Part shown: one piece after another, positions 33,630 through 47,212 of the stretch
How the letters are laid out: the number at the start of each line of letters is the position of its first letter
Numbering within the stretch: the stretch's first letter is position 1
DNA from: Arabidopsis thaliana
Taxonomy: Eukaryota; Streptophyta; Magnoliopsida; Brassicales; Brassicaceae
NCBI RefSeq assembly: GCF_000001735.4
Contig: NC_003071.7
Coordinates: 19,133,443-19,197,442 of the forward strand
DNA length: 64,000 nucleotides
Reading direction: 5' to 3'
Notes under the pieces: model-generated
What the model was told of the DNA's origin: nothing
Seen by the model: only the letters and a program-made list of their open reading frames with translations
Database searches by the model: none
Program-made: the position numbers and the translations under genes

Positions 33630-33746
33630 CACTTGTTAAGTCGAGTTTCATTTCAACTCGAAACTAATCATCTAACTACTGATTAATAATTTCCACCTTT
33701 TTTATTTCTTTTACTTGTGACAAAATTAGTTTCGACTTAACAAGTG
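33630..33746. repeat. Inverted repeat in the ATHB7 promoter
   Basis: The right arm (33725-33746), reverse-complemented, reads CACTTGTTAAGTCGA then AACTAAT. The left arm has CACTTGTTAAGTCGA at 33630-33644 and CTCGAAACTAAT ending at 33668, separated by a 17-nt insert that itself repeats TCGA. The two arms therefore match over 22 bases apart from the insert. It lies about 300-415 bp upstream of the start codon. Confidence 0.8.
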
Positions 33747-36700
33747 TTAGAAAATTAAATGATACAAAAAAATCTGCATACTACACAATTTACCGCATAG
33801 TAAACATTCTGGTCGATGTGAAAATGGAAATGGAACAACGGTTGCGTACCAATGTATTTAGTGATGTGGGTGCATATTAACAAATCCTGTTAAGTGGATC
33901 TTAAATAAAAATGAAGGGAATTATAATGGTTCATATAATGATTAGCATTTCTGAACTGATTACTAAACAATTATAATGGTTCATATAGGGAATTTCAGAA
34001 AATGAATAATCCTCATCTCCTATGCATATATCATCATGTGATTAATTATATTCTTTTCAGTACATCTCTGGTGAATTTTTAAATTTTTATGATTGTGTGC
34101 GACAGATTTAACGTTCAGAAGTCAGGATGTGTGACGGGTGTTTTTGTATACGTATGACACAAATCATAATTTTCTTAGAATGTGACTTTAATATTATTAT
34201 ACTTGCATTGTAAAACATATATTGATTACATCACAAATCTCAAAAACAAAACATTGTGACTTAAGTATGATGGGATACAATTTTTTCCAGCTATTTGCTT
34301 ACGCAATTTTTTCTAATCGGAGATTTGATTTAGAATCAAAGCCTAAACTAATTTTTATAGATAAGTGTAATACAAGTTTACCTTCACCACACGTAAAACT
34401 TCCGTGCATGCGATTTGATAACTTTTTGCCAACTCTGTTGTGATCATTTGTTGACCCCTTCCTTACAAAAAGATATTTACTTCAGATTGAAAAATTGACA
34501 ATACTATTATACTCGTAAACTATTTGTTTCTAATATCATATTTGAACTTATATGATAAATCACAGATATAATGATTCTTGAGAAAATTTTCTAAATTTTT
34601 CTTTTTTTCTGTTTTTATGTTAACAACACCATATTTATATATATTTTTAGAAAAAAAAACTAAATAGAAATGGCATATAATAGTTTTTTTCTAGAGTCTA
34701 TATAACGTTATTTTTAAGAAAGTCTTCATACAACTGATTTCGCAAAATTTCTCTAGTTTAGTTTTACAAATTATGGTACTTCAAACCTCTATAAATGTTA
34801 TGGTATTTTAAGAATGAATGCCTCGTGATTATTTAACAAACATTACTCCAAAGACAAAAGGCTAATTTTTCGTAACATTTCATCATTTGAATGGAAGCAA
34901 GTTAAATTTTTGCCAACAGGGAAACCATATTTGAGGCAGATTCCCTAGACTTTATTTTCTTCACGATAGCGATAACAATTTAACAATATTAGTATTAATG
35001 TGAAAAGCAACTTTAATTCTTGCTTTCCTGATTAGTTTAAGGTTTACGTTCACCTTGCTTGTCGGAAATTTCTTTTGACTAATTAATACAAGCAAAAATA
35101 TTAAATTGGGCCATCTAGATAAGATATTTTCAAACCCTAATATTCTTTTTTTAATAATTAAATCTGATATTTGTAAAAAAAAACATAATTCGAAATTATA
35201 TCTATCAAGTATCAACTAAAATTAAACCAAAAAGAAGTACCAACTAAAATTTAACGTAAGAGATCAATTTCTAAAGTCTTATTGAACTTATCAGAAAGTG
35301 GCAATCAAAAAGTATCAAAATCAGCCATCGAAAACTAGCCAAGTGTTATAATCAGAGATGAGAGTTCAATGCTTTGGGACATCAAAGTTGATAGAAGAGA
35401 TGACATGGCAGTTGATCTGTGGTGGTGCCTGAATATTTTGGCCCAGCAAAGTACACACGTGTCGTGGTTAACTAGTATATCGCAATTTCTGAGAAGAGCC
35501 GTAGGAGAAGACAAATTCTTCATTTCTTTTTTTAAAAAGTATAATTTTAATTTATTACTAAATAAACGATGGCTTGGCTTGTTTGTATTTGCAAGCTCCT
35601 CGACTTGCCGCGTGTGACATTAATTTTTTGATATATTTACAATTAATTAGGACTTTTTATGTTAGATTATCAGTATGGTGTCACGTTCACAAAGTTTTTC
35701 TTTGTTTTCATACCATCGTAATATTCAAACGAAGATCTATTTTATTAACGAATGAATTTATTATTTTTATTTTATTTTCTTTAACGAATGAATTAAGTTT
35801 TGTCCTGCTTTTTAGATTATTACCGTTACTGCATCTCTAATCAATTTATGATACATGAGAATCAAACACAGTAATTTGGTTTTTAACGATAGAAAAAGTA
35901 ATTTATAGTAGTGACTTTATCAGACAAGAAGACTTTTTTCCACCAATTTTGGAATTGTTGATAGAATTATAGAACTCTATTATTCCATATTTTCCGAATG
36001 GACAATAAATATTCTAAACCACATTCGAAATTTTTTTGTTTTATTTTGAGAAACAACTAGATCAAATTAATGTGTAATCTGAATATCTGATGGTGTGGAA
36101 CTGTGGAAATATGATGCCAAGGAGGTGCCAATGGGGAAGAGACATTTAGCACCGTCTTAAAAAAAGCTTATCTTTTCGTGATAATAACTTTATAGAATTA
36201 ATAGATGAAATATCTAATTACTTTTGGTCAAAATCATCATTGGTTTTATTTATAATGTTACTATCAAAAAGGTTATAATAATCGTAAATTCATTGTCACA
36301 AGTGGCCAACAATCTTACCCTACTTCTTTAACTACTACTCCTCGTTAAAGCGATGTTGAAAATAAAGCGGCTCGACTTTTCTTACCGAGTAATTAAAACA
36401 AACAAACCCATCTTTAGGACTAGATATTTTACTTAATACACCGAATCTCCGACTTTCACGTTTCATTTTTTTTTTAAAAAATAAGCATGTTCAATTTGGA
36501 CATGGACAATATTTTATTTTATTTTCCAGTTTATTTGAAAGATCAACTATTGAAACAGAGTTTACAGGAAATTTGAAAATGTGAAAAGGACAAAACAAAA
36601 TTAGGAAGAAAACAAAACGAAATTTTACACACAAAAAAAAAAAAAACGAAAGAGGCGAAAACTGATAAAGATAATGAGTGATTGGACCTGAACTTTATCC

Positions 36701-38268
36701 GTATTAGAATTTTGTTATACTTTCTTTCGTTTCCCTTTCTACGTGTCAAAATGTCTACAGTATGTTGAAGTACAAGTACGTTCATTGTACATGAAAGATA
36801 TATTCAATTGCTTATGTTGTCATAATTATCTAAATTATTGTATATTAAGCTATAGATATTGTTAATTACTTAATTGTATTAGTCACGGAATCTGATAATA
36901 CCAAGTCAAGGGGAAACCAAAGATTAGGCGTGAGACGGTTCTCATTGCTGACCTTGTCGGACCAAAGACCTTAGTCATGTTACTCTGTTCTCTTGCTTTA
37001 GGTTTCGATCTATTTCCACTACCGAAACCAGTTTCAATTTTCAAATAATAATATTTCTCTCATTTTATTTAACCATATAAAACTCTCAGTGTTTACTTCG
37101 ATCCCCGAAAATCTTTATCTCTTACCTTGAATTTATTTATTTAATTTTTTGACATGTTTTGTGTTATATTTCATATACCTTTTGTCTCTTATAAATTTGA
37201 CTCACAAAACAAAAGTAAGGGAGGAAAAAAAACAAAGCATTGAATTTTTCTTATTTAAAAGGCCCATACTAGATGTTTTAAAGCCCATTATCCCTTATCA
37301 GGTTAACAAAATTAAAGAAAATGCCCATTGGACTGTCTAGCCCACGCTAGCTGAGGGATTGATAATATGTAGTGAGCCACCTTTGGCATAATCATAACAT
37401 TTTGTAATAAAACCAATATAAATGTGTTCTGATTGAAAAATAGGTTTAGTGCGAACCAATACATGATTTGGACCAGTATTAATAGTCTAATACGATGTGA
37501 TCATTGAACTTACATCGCTTTTTTTTTTTTTTTTTTTGCTAATTAGTTTTCCTTTTACTTTTTGATACCTATGAGTTTGTAAACTCATGACATCATATAT
37601 TTATTTTTTGTATTATGCGTATTGGATAACACCACTAATCGAGTAGACAAATTCCTATAACTTGTTGATATTGTATGCATGCATATAGGTAAGAACAAAC
37701 GTATACTTACACGCATATATGATTTATGTAAGTGTAGTGTGGATAGATTGAGAGGGGTAAAAAAAAGAGTGATGGGGATATATCGAAGAAATGGTTAAAA
37801 ATACAGTGAATAAAAGTTTTTGACAAGTAAAGGTCTCATCAATAGACATTCGAGAAAGGGTCTTTATGTTCATTACATTGAGATCCGCACTTTTCACATA
37901 TATATATATATATATTTTCTTTGAAATTTTGTTTTTTTTCGTTGTGAATTACATTTTCATAAGGATACCATTCATATTTATATTGAATTCCCTCTTTTGT
38001 AGTCTTTTCACCGTAACCAGCTAATATATATAGATAGAAAAGAATGGCTGTAAAAAAATCTTATACGTTAGAAAATAGTGGAGTAATTTTTATTTTGAAA
38101 TAGAAAAGGTGAGGAAGGAGTAGGATAGTGGAAATTTGGGATCTGATTTGAGAAATTGAATGGGCTGAGAGAATACGAACAAAGAGGCATTAAATGCTCT
38201 TGTCCCTCTTTTTCCCTAATTTCAATGCTACCCTCGCTCCTCCTCTAGTTCTTAATTATTCAGAAATT

Positions 38269-38388
38269 CTAATTGCTTTATTACAGTTTTTCTTTAACAA
38301 TTAAGTTTGGTGTTTAGTCCTTGAATTATAATTGCTTTATTTCAGTATTTTTTTTAACAATTACAGTTTATGTTTAGTCCTTGAATAC
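38269..38388. repeat. Two-copy ~60-bp tandem repeat
   Basis: Copies starting near 38269 and 38328 share AATTGCTTTATT(A/T)CAGT, TTTAACAATTA and TGTTTAGTCCTTGAAT. Noncoding, in the ATHB7-MIR166A interval. Confidence 0.8.
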
Positions 38389-38693
38389 ATAAGAAACGGT
38401 AGCTCCTTCAGCATATAGTACTATATGCCAAAGAAAAGTTCGTCCAGTGCTTAGTTAATGACTTATGGGGTTGGAAATTTGAAATAAACCCTTACTTTTT
38501 TTTAAAGATTACATAATTTCATTTAAAGTTTATAATTAAGAGCATGCAAACTGAATTATCTATTAAAATCTTATATGTTGCTGGTCAATCTTTTTTTTTT
38601 TTGTAGATTGTAATTAAAAGGTAAGTGGTAGTATGTTTTAACTTTTAAGCTATCAAAAATCAAAAAATGATTTTATTTTAAAAAAATACTATC

Positions 38694-38769
38694 TATGTAA
38701 CTATCTATAAAATATTTTTATTTGTAACTATTTATGTAACTATCTATAAAATATTTTTATTTTATAGTT
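38694..38769. repeat. Two-copy 39-bp tandem repeat
   Basis: TATGTAACTATCTATAAAAT followed by ATTTTTATTT occurs twice at a 39-bp period. AT-rich and noncoding. Confidence 0.8.
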
Positions 38770-41700
38770 TAGAATTGTTATTAAGTAACGTCCTGCCAAA
38801 CCCGTCCCGCCAACCCGTCCCGTAAAAAAAACTCATTTATTTTATTAATGTTGATCTTATTTATCATATGTTTATGAATCATTGTCTAAATATTTTGTAA
38901 TTTTGTAGTAATTAAATGCTATCAAATATCTATGCGGTTTGATGATTATAATTGAATTGTAATAGTCATGCAGAAAAACAATATCAATAATGATAATTTT
39001 GTAGTAATTAAATAATATGAAATATTTTGAAAGTTTTATTTTAGTAACCAATCGTGTAGTTAATGTAGAGAGATTTTAGGAAGATTGTTAAATGTCAAAT
39101 ATTTAATTCGAAGATTTTTTTTCTAATTATCAAAAACAAATATTAAAATTTAGTGGCAACCATTGTAAATAAGTTCCAACTACATGATTTATTTCACAAA
39201 ATAATTGTAAAAATGTATATATAAATAAGTTTCTGAACAAATCTGCAAACTTTAAAAGGTTTTCATTAATTACAAGTAAAAATTGAATAGAGTGGACTAT
39301 AAAAGTGGTTTTTTTTTTCTCTTTTGGTTGACCGGTCTTTAGTCTATTTCTATGTGGAGAAGAAATAAACATTTATTCCTTGTAGAATAAAAATAAACAT
39401 AACAATAGAATATAAATATGAATTAACCGATCTAAGGTAAGTATAATTAATTAGTTTTCTAAGGCATTTTTTTTTGTTTCTTAAAGGAATGTAAGAATGG
39501 ACAACGTGGGTTCGGATATGCAGGGATTTGACATTTACGTCGTCTCTCTCTCGGACACAACACAAAACACAACTCTCGAAGACTGTCAAAAACGTTGAAA
39601 TCTGGAGCCAGAATCGTCTTCTCCATTTGTCATTCTCATCCACAGTTTCTACTTATTTCTTATCTACGTGGAAATTAAATTCATTAGTTTTCTTGGACTC
39701 TAGCAACCTAAACAAATTGTTGCAGCACTTGTCGCGGGCACTCTCTAGCTTTTAACTCTGGAATCACTTTTAAAATGAGAAAATATCTATGTTTTTTTAA
39801 TTTATTGTACCATATGCATTCTAAATATTAATAAGACAACGACATTTCAAAATGTGAATGCACCACAACGTTCCATATACATATTTCCATACACTAAATA
39901 AGATTCTTTGTTTTGGTAATTTGATTAGGGTTTCTTACTTATACATTTCCTAATTAACTAGTCATATTTCCAGCTGGCTTTAGTGATTAGCTTATTTTAT
40001 AATGGGTGTTATTAAAGCAATAAAAATACACAAACAAAAGTTGGTATTAATTAGTTGACTTAAAGGACATAACTTTATTTCAAAAGCGAGTCATAGAAAA
40101 GTGATTCCTTTTTCTTCCCTGTTTTTAGCGTAGAAATTTTTCATTTACAATGCACGTATTTTTGACATAATACTCAGGAGACAGTAAAATCCTGTCCAAT
40201 ATTCGAGAATTACTATATCATACACTAGAATATATAATGGTGTGACTGTAAATATAATTTCGTAGAAAAACATTTTTTCTGAATACTGATTACAGAAACA
40301 AAAAAAAAAAGGGGCAAAGAAAAAAGATTACAGAAAAAGTAGATATCTGAGCTTAATTATTGCGTAAGAGAGAACAATTATAACTGCCAGTTTCCTTAAA
40401 GTGACATGTTTGCGTGAAAACAATGCACAGACAGATTAAATCTCTCACTAAATCTCGAAAAATAAGAGTATTAATTACTAGATTGATTACATAATTGATT
40501 TCATTTTTTTCCTCGTTGACCAAAACGTTTACCGTTATAAAACACATGATGACTTCATCTCCGTTACACGCTTGTCACAGTTTTTTGTTCTTCCTGGATT
40601 TTTTAAAAAGATATCAAAAGAAAAACCCATTAGTTAGAAAAAAAAATCCTAAGCAATTTAAAACCCAAGTCAAATAATAAAGAATTCACCATAAATTCCA
40701 CGCTTTTTTAAAAATATGTACGACAAGTTAACCACGTAGTCAATATTTCCTTGAAGTAAACAAATAAACAAAACTCAAACCCTTCACTCGGTAAAATTTG
40801 AAGGTTAAACGAAACTATAAATAAAATAAAGTACTAGCCAAATAATTCTTTCATTAGAAAAGGGCATGAAAAGGTGGAGACTTTGACTTAAACCACAATA
40901 AAAAGAGTCACCAAGGGAAATGGGCCAACAATATAGAGTTTTAGCCACCCCATGGACCATTTTCACCGACCTCAACGACTTGAAACTTACGATAATCAAA
41001 CATCATTAATGAATATGAAATATATTGCTGATAAAACTTCGACTTGTCGGTACAAAAGCATTTGATCTAATAATTCACAAAATGTTTAGTACTTTTACGT
41101 TAAGTTAGTCATAAAATCATACAGTATTGTTTAAAATGGTAATACAAATTTTCTTGTTTTAATTATATAAAACCGTGTTATTACTTTCATAACTGATTAG
41201 ATGATCCCTTTCTAATACTAACTTCATGCATTCCCAAAAAGAGGATGGGTAGGAAAAAAGAAAGAAAGAGTTTTATAAGAAAATTTAAAACTGAAATAAA
41301 ACGGGCGAATTCAATAAAGGTGAAGCAAAATTAAAAAACGAGAAAAAAAGGTGAGATACAATAAATGAAGAATGCTAATATTGGGCAGATCAATAACTCA
41401 ACTACTCCTCTGACTAACTTTTATAGTCACTCCTCTTCCCCTTTTTGATTCCCTTTCCATTTTTCTCAGATTTATGTTTCTAATTTCTCGAATTCTTATA
41501 ATTTTATACTTTGTGATTCGTAGTCTTTGTACTTTCCTACTTGTTCGTATCTCTTTCACCGGATGTTCTTACGCGGTTCCTTCAATTTCTTTTCATTATT
41601 TTATGTTCTTGGGACTGAAACAACAATTTGTTTGGGTAAAAGCTAGTCGTATAATTAGTGGAATATTGTAAAGTGTTGGCTATTCATTTTTTTTTTTTTT

Positions 41701-42685
41701 TTGCAAAGAGATACTAGGAATGTAAACGGTGGTTGTAATGACATTACTAACACTCGTCTATCTCCTATTAAACTGCAAATTAATTTGTTGAACAATGTGT
41801 TAGTAAAACATTGGTATTCTGTTCTATTCACTATATATATTCTTTGTTATAACATATATAAAAAGTTAGTCTCCTTCCACTTGCAATATGTACTGTTTGT
41901 TGCGCTAACACAGTTTAAAACCATAACGACAAAATTAGGCATATATCTAGGCATGCATATAAAGTATGCTTTTGTATATAATCCTCCTAAAACATGTAAT
42001 TAAGAACTCAAAATAAAATAAAATAAAATAAAAACAAAATTAACATGTAAATAGAATCCATCTATATATAAAACATTGAACATGGCCATAATTTGTTTGC
42101 TAGTGATGAACCGACCGAGGATATATTGAAATAAATAATCATCAAACTATAAACTTCAGCCATTTAATTTTCTAACTATAATATTACGTAATAAAGTACA
42201 TAAAGAACGTTGGAAATAGGCTCAATATAGAATTAGTAGAAGGGATGGGAACTAAGATTTTATTTTTGCTTGAACAAGTAATAACATAGTAAATGGGAGT
42301 CCAGTGACATGTCTCAAAAAGTAAACCCAATGTTTTTACTGCGAGATCTTGAAACTTGAAAAGCTACACACATACGTACATATGTATTGTTAGAGAGAGC
42401 GTGTGGGACCAGAGACACCCATGTTTCTTGTCTTGTATAGCTTTTCTTTGGCTCTCTCCACTACTCAATTTCTTCATAAAACCCCCCTTTTTATTTCTCT
42501 CATTCTCTCTTCCATCATCACCACTCACTTATCTTCTTCTCCATCTCTCTCTCTGCTTCTCCCTTAATCTTAGCCGGGTCTCGTGGGGGACGAACATAGA
42601 AAGAGAGAGATATAAAGATATATATTCAGAAACCCTAGATTCTATAATTTCGACTGAAAAGAAAAAGGGGCTTTCTCTTTTGAGG

Positions 42686-42706
42686 GGACTGTTGTCTGGC
42701 TCGAGG
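42686..42706 (+). ncRNA. miR166a-5p (star strand)
   Basis: The 21-nt 5'-arm segment starting GGACTGTTGTCTGGCTCG pairs with the mature strand with mismatches and a 2-nt 3' overhang geometry. Confidence 0.85.
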
Positions 42707-42798
42707 ACTCTGGCTCGCTCTATTCATGTTGGATCTCTTTCGATCTAACAATCGAATTGAACCTTCAGATTTCAGATTTGATTAGGGTTTTAGCGTCT

Positions 42799-42819
42799 TC
42801 GGACCAGGCTTCATTCCCC
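42799..42819 (+). ncRNA. mature miR166a-3p
   Basis: 21 nt starting TCGGACCAGGCTTCATTCCC, identical to the conserved land-plant miR165/166 guide, with G at the position that distinguishes miR166 from miR165. Confidence 0.95.
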
Positions 42820-44097
42820 CCAATTGTTGCTCCCTGTTTACTCCATATTTCTTCCTTCTTTTCAAATTAGGGTTTCAGATCCAGTGAATGAACCCTTGTT
42901 AAAGGTTTGATCTCTTACCTTACTTTCTCAGATTCATTTACATGCGTTATTGATTGTTTGCATGGAAAGAAATAGTTTTCTTTTTTAAATAGGTCTTTGG
43001 GGACCGATAGAAAAAAAAAGTTTTCAGGTATTTGCAGATTGGTGTAATGATGAAAGAATCTGACTTTCTTTCTCCTCTTGGAATCTGAAAAGTTTCATCA
43101 TGACAAACTTTTTATACATGTGTTTGTATTTTTGAACTTTTCTACATTGCTATGATTTTGCTATGATTGTTTCTTTTTGGATCTTCATGGTATTGAATGA
43201 TGATGACGATGATAGTTTTTATTCAGATCTGTTTGTTTCTTAGCACACTAGATCTATATTTGTGACACAAACTAGGGGTTTCATGATTCTATAATTATGA
43301 TTTCTGAAAATTAAGAAGCAATATGTATGTGAGTTAATACAATAATTATGTCCTTATACTCCAACATGTAAGAACAGGTTTTGCATGGGAAGATCAATAG
43401 CTTGAATTTGGACCTCTTTCTCCTTTTAAATTTCGCATTGTAATATGTAACCATTTAGATCATTTAGTCTCGGATTATACTTAATAGTTACCACTAGATT
43501 GCTAATACGACATTTACTATGCATCTTAGATCTTTCACTTGTGTAGTGAAAATCTTCAATCTGGTGTTATTCTTGAAATCTTATCCTCTTATTGTACGAT
43601 GAACCAGATTCCAGATATTTAGTAAACCAGACTTCGTGTGTGTATATATATATAATAATTATCAACAATTTAAAAGTAAACAAAATGTGGATGTTGTAAA
43701 ATTTCAGAGTGAAACCATTACGCATAGAGTTTTCATCATCCTTCGATTTTTCTTTGTTCAATTTATGTTTCGTTTTTTTTTTCGGCGTTGAGAAACACTT
43801 TACTAAATGGTGAATCTTAGGAGGAAAACCAAATAAGATAATACTCCATTCGTGTGGAAGCCGTCAAGAAATAGAGAGCGTCTTAAATCAAAACAACAAA
43901 TGAAGAAATAAATTATTATTAAATTTTTGGAAAAAGTAGAGAAAAATCTTACTAAAAGTGAAGCTTTTTTGGTTGTCCTAAAGTTTTCACGGATTACACA
44001 AATTCCATGGCTCATCGGATTTATCTTTTTTACTATGTACTTTTAACCAAAAACTTTGACCACATTTTCTTTCTTCTACGGGTTTCAGTGTCTTTTC

Positions 44098-44268
44098 CTG
44101 CTGAACATACGGCTATGGTTTATGTCAATTTAATTTTTGTTCACAGTAGGCGGTTTCTATATAAATAACCTGCTGAACCTACGGCTATGGTATAAGTTAA
44201 TAACATTTATATATCCATGAATATATGCCGAATTGTCAACTATCAAGCAGGCGGTTTCTATATAAATA
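44098..44268. repeat. Two-unit direct repeat with a TATA-like word
   Basis: Each unit opens CCTGCTGAAC(A/C)TACGGCTATGGT and ends GGCGGTTTCTATATAAATA. Units are 44098-44167 and 44169-44268, with unrelated middles of different length. The conserved ends and divergent middles suggest an old duplication. Confidence 0.8.
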
Positions 44269-44867
44269 ATTCATTTTAAAAATGTTTCTATGAGTTTATA
44301 AGAATTTGGTTAGACAGACTTATTTAAATGTTTTATTTTCGGATTTTCCTTACAATTTATTTTTTTCCCATATAATTTATTTGTCGAAATTCCCATATAT
44401 ATTATACACATTTTTAAGAAATAAAATATATTGCCGACAAAAAAAAAAAAAAAAAATTATTGATGACCATGGGCTTTAATTGGGCTTATACAAGTCATCA
44501 ATTTGACAGCCGATAACGGTTAATTAACAGAAGCCCATGATAGTTTCCGTGGTTTTTATATCTACGAACTTATCACTAATATATTATACACACATTTGGC
44601 CCATTGGTATTTGACAGTGTCTCGTGAATTTGTTTTTCAAAGAATCAAAAGATAAATAATTGGTGACAAATAGCATGCATTATTTGCTATATAAAAAAAC
44701 TATAGCATGAATTATAGTTTTGACTGTAATACTGTATATTGACCAAAAATCAAATTATCTGTAAAATATGTGAAATGAAATCATGAATAAAAACGGAAAC
44801 TTATTTGTAAATTCGCAAATGGGCATCATATATTTGTTGTCATGTTATAATTAATTTGCCAATTGAC

Positions 44868-45602
44868 ATGAGTCAAGACTGTACGATTATACGGTTCCGG
44901 TGTGGATGGTTCATCACACATGAGGGCACCCTATTAGAACCGGCTTTAGAATATGAAGATTTTGATGTTAAAAAGAAGGCTGTACCAATATACGATGATT
45001 TCTACAAACTCATATCAGGAAAATTATATTATCCTGCTGTTTTTTGCATGCGCAATCGAATAGTAGTTTTAAGTAAGAAAAATAGGGGAAATATAAATAG
45101 TAGTATAATCCAAGGTACCCACACCGTCCCACAAAGTTGACAATTTTTGAATATCGTTGTCTCATTTTTCACACAAAGTGATTATTGTTAGTGTGCACTG
45201 CTTTATCTTATCCTCTATAGACGATCAACTTTCATTTTCCTCTCTTATTTTATTAAAATTGAAAACGGATCTAACAAATTTTCATTTTTATTTCATTTAT
45301 CTTCTGGTTCTAGATACTGATAGAGTGACATGTGCCTTTTCTTTTTACCTTTTAAAATTCATATATTTTTCTTTTCTCTGTACATAATAAGTATTCGCTA
45401 CCATGTCACTACCACCAACTTGGACGGCCTCGTTTTTTATTCAACTCGTCAGGAAATTGATAACCATTTACTTGTTAAAGATATGATTATTGTATTCGTA
45501 CGAATTCATAGATGTGGTACCATTGAGCATATCAATATTAGGCTAGAATATTCCTTCTCCAAATTTTGTGTGTTTGATGGCACAAATTTTAGTTGTTTTC
45601 AT
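44868..45602 (+). pseudogene. Degraded coding remnant, possibly from a Mutator-like transposase N-terminus
   Basis: Two protein-like pieces lie in order. One at about 44868-45060 reads DCTIIRFRCGWFITHEGTLL and later AVPIYDDFYKLISGKL. One at about 45385-45602 contains SIRYHVTTTNLDGLVF, STRQEIDNHL and VFVRIHRCG. The order (a short strand opening, a Y..F..L helix, then IRYHV..DDE-like) loosely resembles the PB1-like N-terminal domain of plant MULE transposases. The pieces are out of frame with intervening noise. Weak assignment from memory; it could be chance or another family. Confidence 0.25.
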
Positions 45603-47212
45603 TAGTAACTGTCTTTACTTATTGGATTAGATAACATGGATTATAGGCTCCTCGAAGGTGCCAATATCCATCAACGCTTACATCGAAATTAAACCGGCCG
45701 GTTTATGCTAAAATCCGTTGACCCAATCGCCGTTATGCTAATGTTAAGTGACAATTCTAAATACGATAATGGAATGATTTTTAAATATAAACGTAGTTTA
45801 TACCTAAAACAACAAAAAGAAAAAGTAGTTTATACGTGGACATGTCTTAGACCGGCTGCGTCTTGTTCATCGAATTGTCTCCGAATTTGGATCATTACAT
45901 ATCTATAACTGTATTTATAATAAACTTGTAAGTTTTAGATATCGACTTGCATAATGTGTATACATGAGCTCATAGATATTGCATATATACAAGCGATGTT
46001 TAAATTATTAAACAATCGCTATATATATACATCACCACCTCCAGTCTTCATCATGTGACGACATTGATTCTGTTTCTTTTATAACTAACAATACCTAAGC
46101 CGCTCCAATAATATATAAATAATTGGTAACTACAGTTAACAAAACGAAAGTCGCAGAGAGATCAACATTGTGACAATATTTAATAATGTAATTTCTCTTT
46201 GCCATTTAAGATTCCATATGACGACGGCTCCTTTATTTGGATATAAGTTTCAATTTACGCATATTTCCGACTATCAAACCTTTTCTCTTTGTAAGATGAA
46301 TAGTTACACTGAATCCACCCAAATTTTATAGCTTTTCTTTTTGAATATATGAGAATAGTCAGTTTTGAATTTCCTTTGCATAGTTTGATCACGCTTTTAA
46401 CGTTCTTAATTGATGATATATTTTTCGCTAGTAATACTCTTAGGTTTTAGGTAAAACAGTAATATGTCGACTAATTTGACTAATTTACTCGGTTTAGCAC
46501 TTAGTTAAAATTTCAACCCTTTTTCTTGAGTCACCAACCCATTATTAACTGTTGGTCGTCATTACTCTTTAATTCTCAGTTGCTGACCACATACTTTCTT
46601 AAAACTATTTGTTGACGAGTAATTAAAACAATTTATGAGTATCTTTTACTTCATAAAAAATATTAAAAGGACAACTATATTAGGAAATATAAAAGAATAT
46701 TAGTTATAAACTTACTGTCATATTGATATATAGCTATGCAAACAATAGAAAATAGATTCAGCATTCATTGGGTTTCTTAATTTAAGTGTTCTATATTTTT
46801 GGTAGTTCTCTTACCAATAGAATAACGTTAACAATATTTTTAATAAAAACATATACAGATATTTCTAAAGTCTTACACTTCATTATTTAGCATAATGTTT
46901 TGTTTTATATATTTGTAATATAAAAAAGTGCTACTCGATAGAGTTTCTCTTTAAATATTTTAGTTGATAATCCTTGAATTTTTCTTACTTATTGCTAATA
47001 TTTTTGGTCAAATCTTAATTATTGCTAGTTACAAACTTCTTAAAATACCCATTGGTTATTATTAGATTTTATAAAGAAAATGACAACCAAATAGGAATAT
47101 TTTTAATACCACCATTGTATTTATTAATGAGAAGTTGAATAAAAGAAAATAGGAGCGTCTCATCTCTTTTTGAAGGGCTTTTTTAAAAAACAAATACTAG
47201 TGTGTTTTCTCT

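Larger units (their letters stand above)
33747..42420. other. 8.7 kb intergenic region between ATHB7 and MIR166A
   Basis: No supported protein gene. Open frames are short and AT-driven (for example 35574-35840, 39528-39755, 41701-42003). It contains the distal promoters of the divergent ATHB7 and MIR166A, short tandem repeats near 38.3 and 38.7 kb, a CCCGTCCCG-rich patch near 38795-38821, a (TA)n run near 37900-37915 and an (AAAAT)n run near 42009-42035. Regulatory elements for MIR166A probably lie in the last 1-2 kb, but I cannot pinpoint them. Confidence 0.5.
42684..42825 (+). ncRNA. MIR166A: MIR166A precursor stem-loop
   Basis: Contains a miR166 star-like arm (42686-42706) and the exact mature miR166 sequence on the 3' arm (42799-42819). 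The flanking GGGG (42684-42687) and CCCCCC (42815-42821) pair at the base of a hairpin with a loop of about 90 nt. miR166 directs cleavage of class III HD-Zip mRNAs (PHB, PHV, REV, ATHB8, ATHB15/CNA) and sets leaf polarity, vascular pattern and meristem size. Position between ATHB7 and SAUR32 matches MIR166A (At2g46685). The loop length and the 5' arm starting GGACTGTTGTCTGG agree with my memory of this family member. Hairpin ends are approximate. Confidence 0.95.
42826..47212. other. Intergenic between MIR166A and SAUR32
   Basis: The first several hundred bases (from 42826) are probably the 3' part of the primary miRNA transcript. No supported intact gene follows. A duplicated cassette (44098-44268) and a degraded coding remnant (44868-45602) are listed separately; 45.9-47.2 kb is AT-rich SAUR32 upstream sequence with nothing recognisable. 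Confidence 0.5.

Noticed and set aside
38795..38821. CCCGTCCCG-rich patch as a Helitron hairpin
   Set aside because: No inverted partner and no CTAG/CTRR terminus within 20 bases.
42356..42748. 130-codon open frame overlapping MIR166A
   Set aside because: It runs through the miRNA hairpin 5' arm, is composed of CT-rich leader sequence and has no family features.
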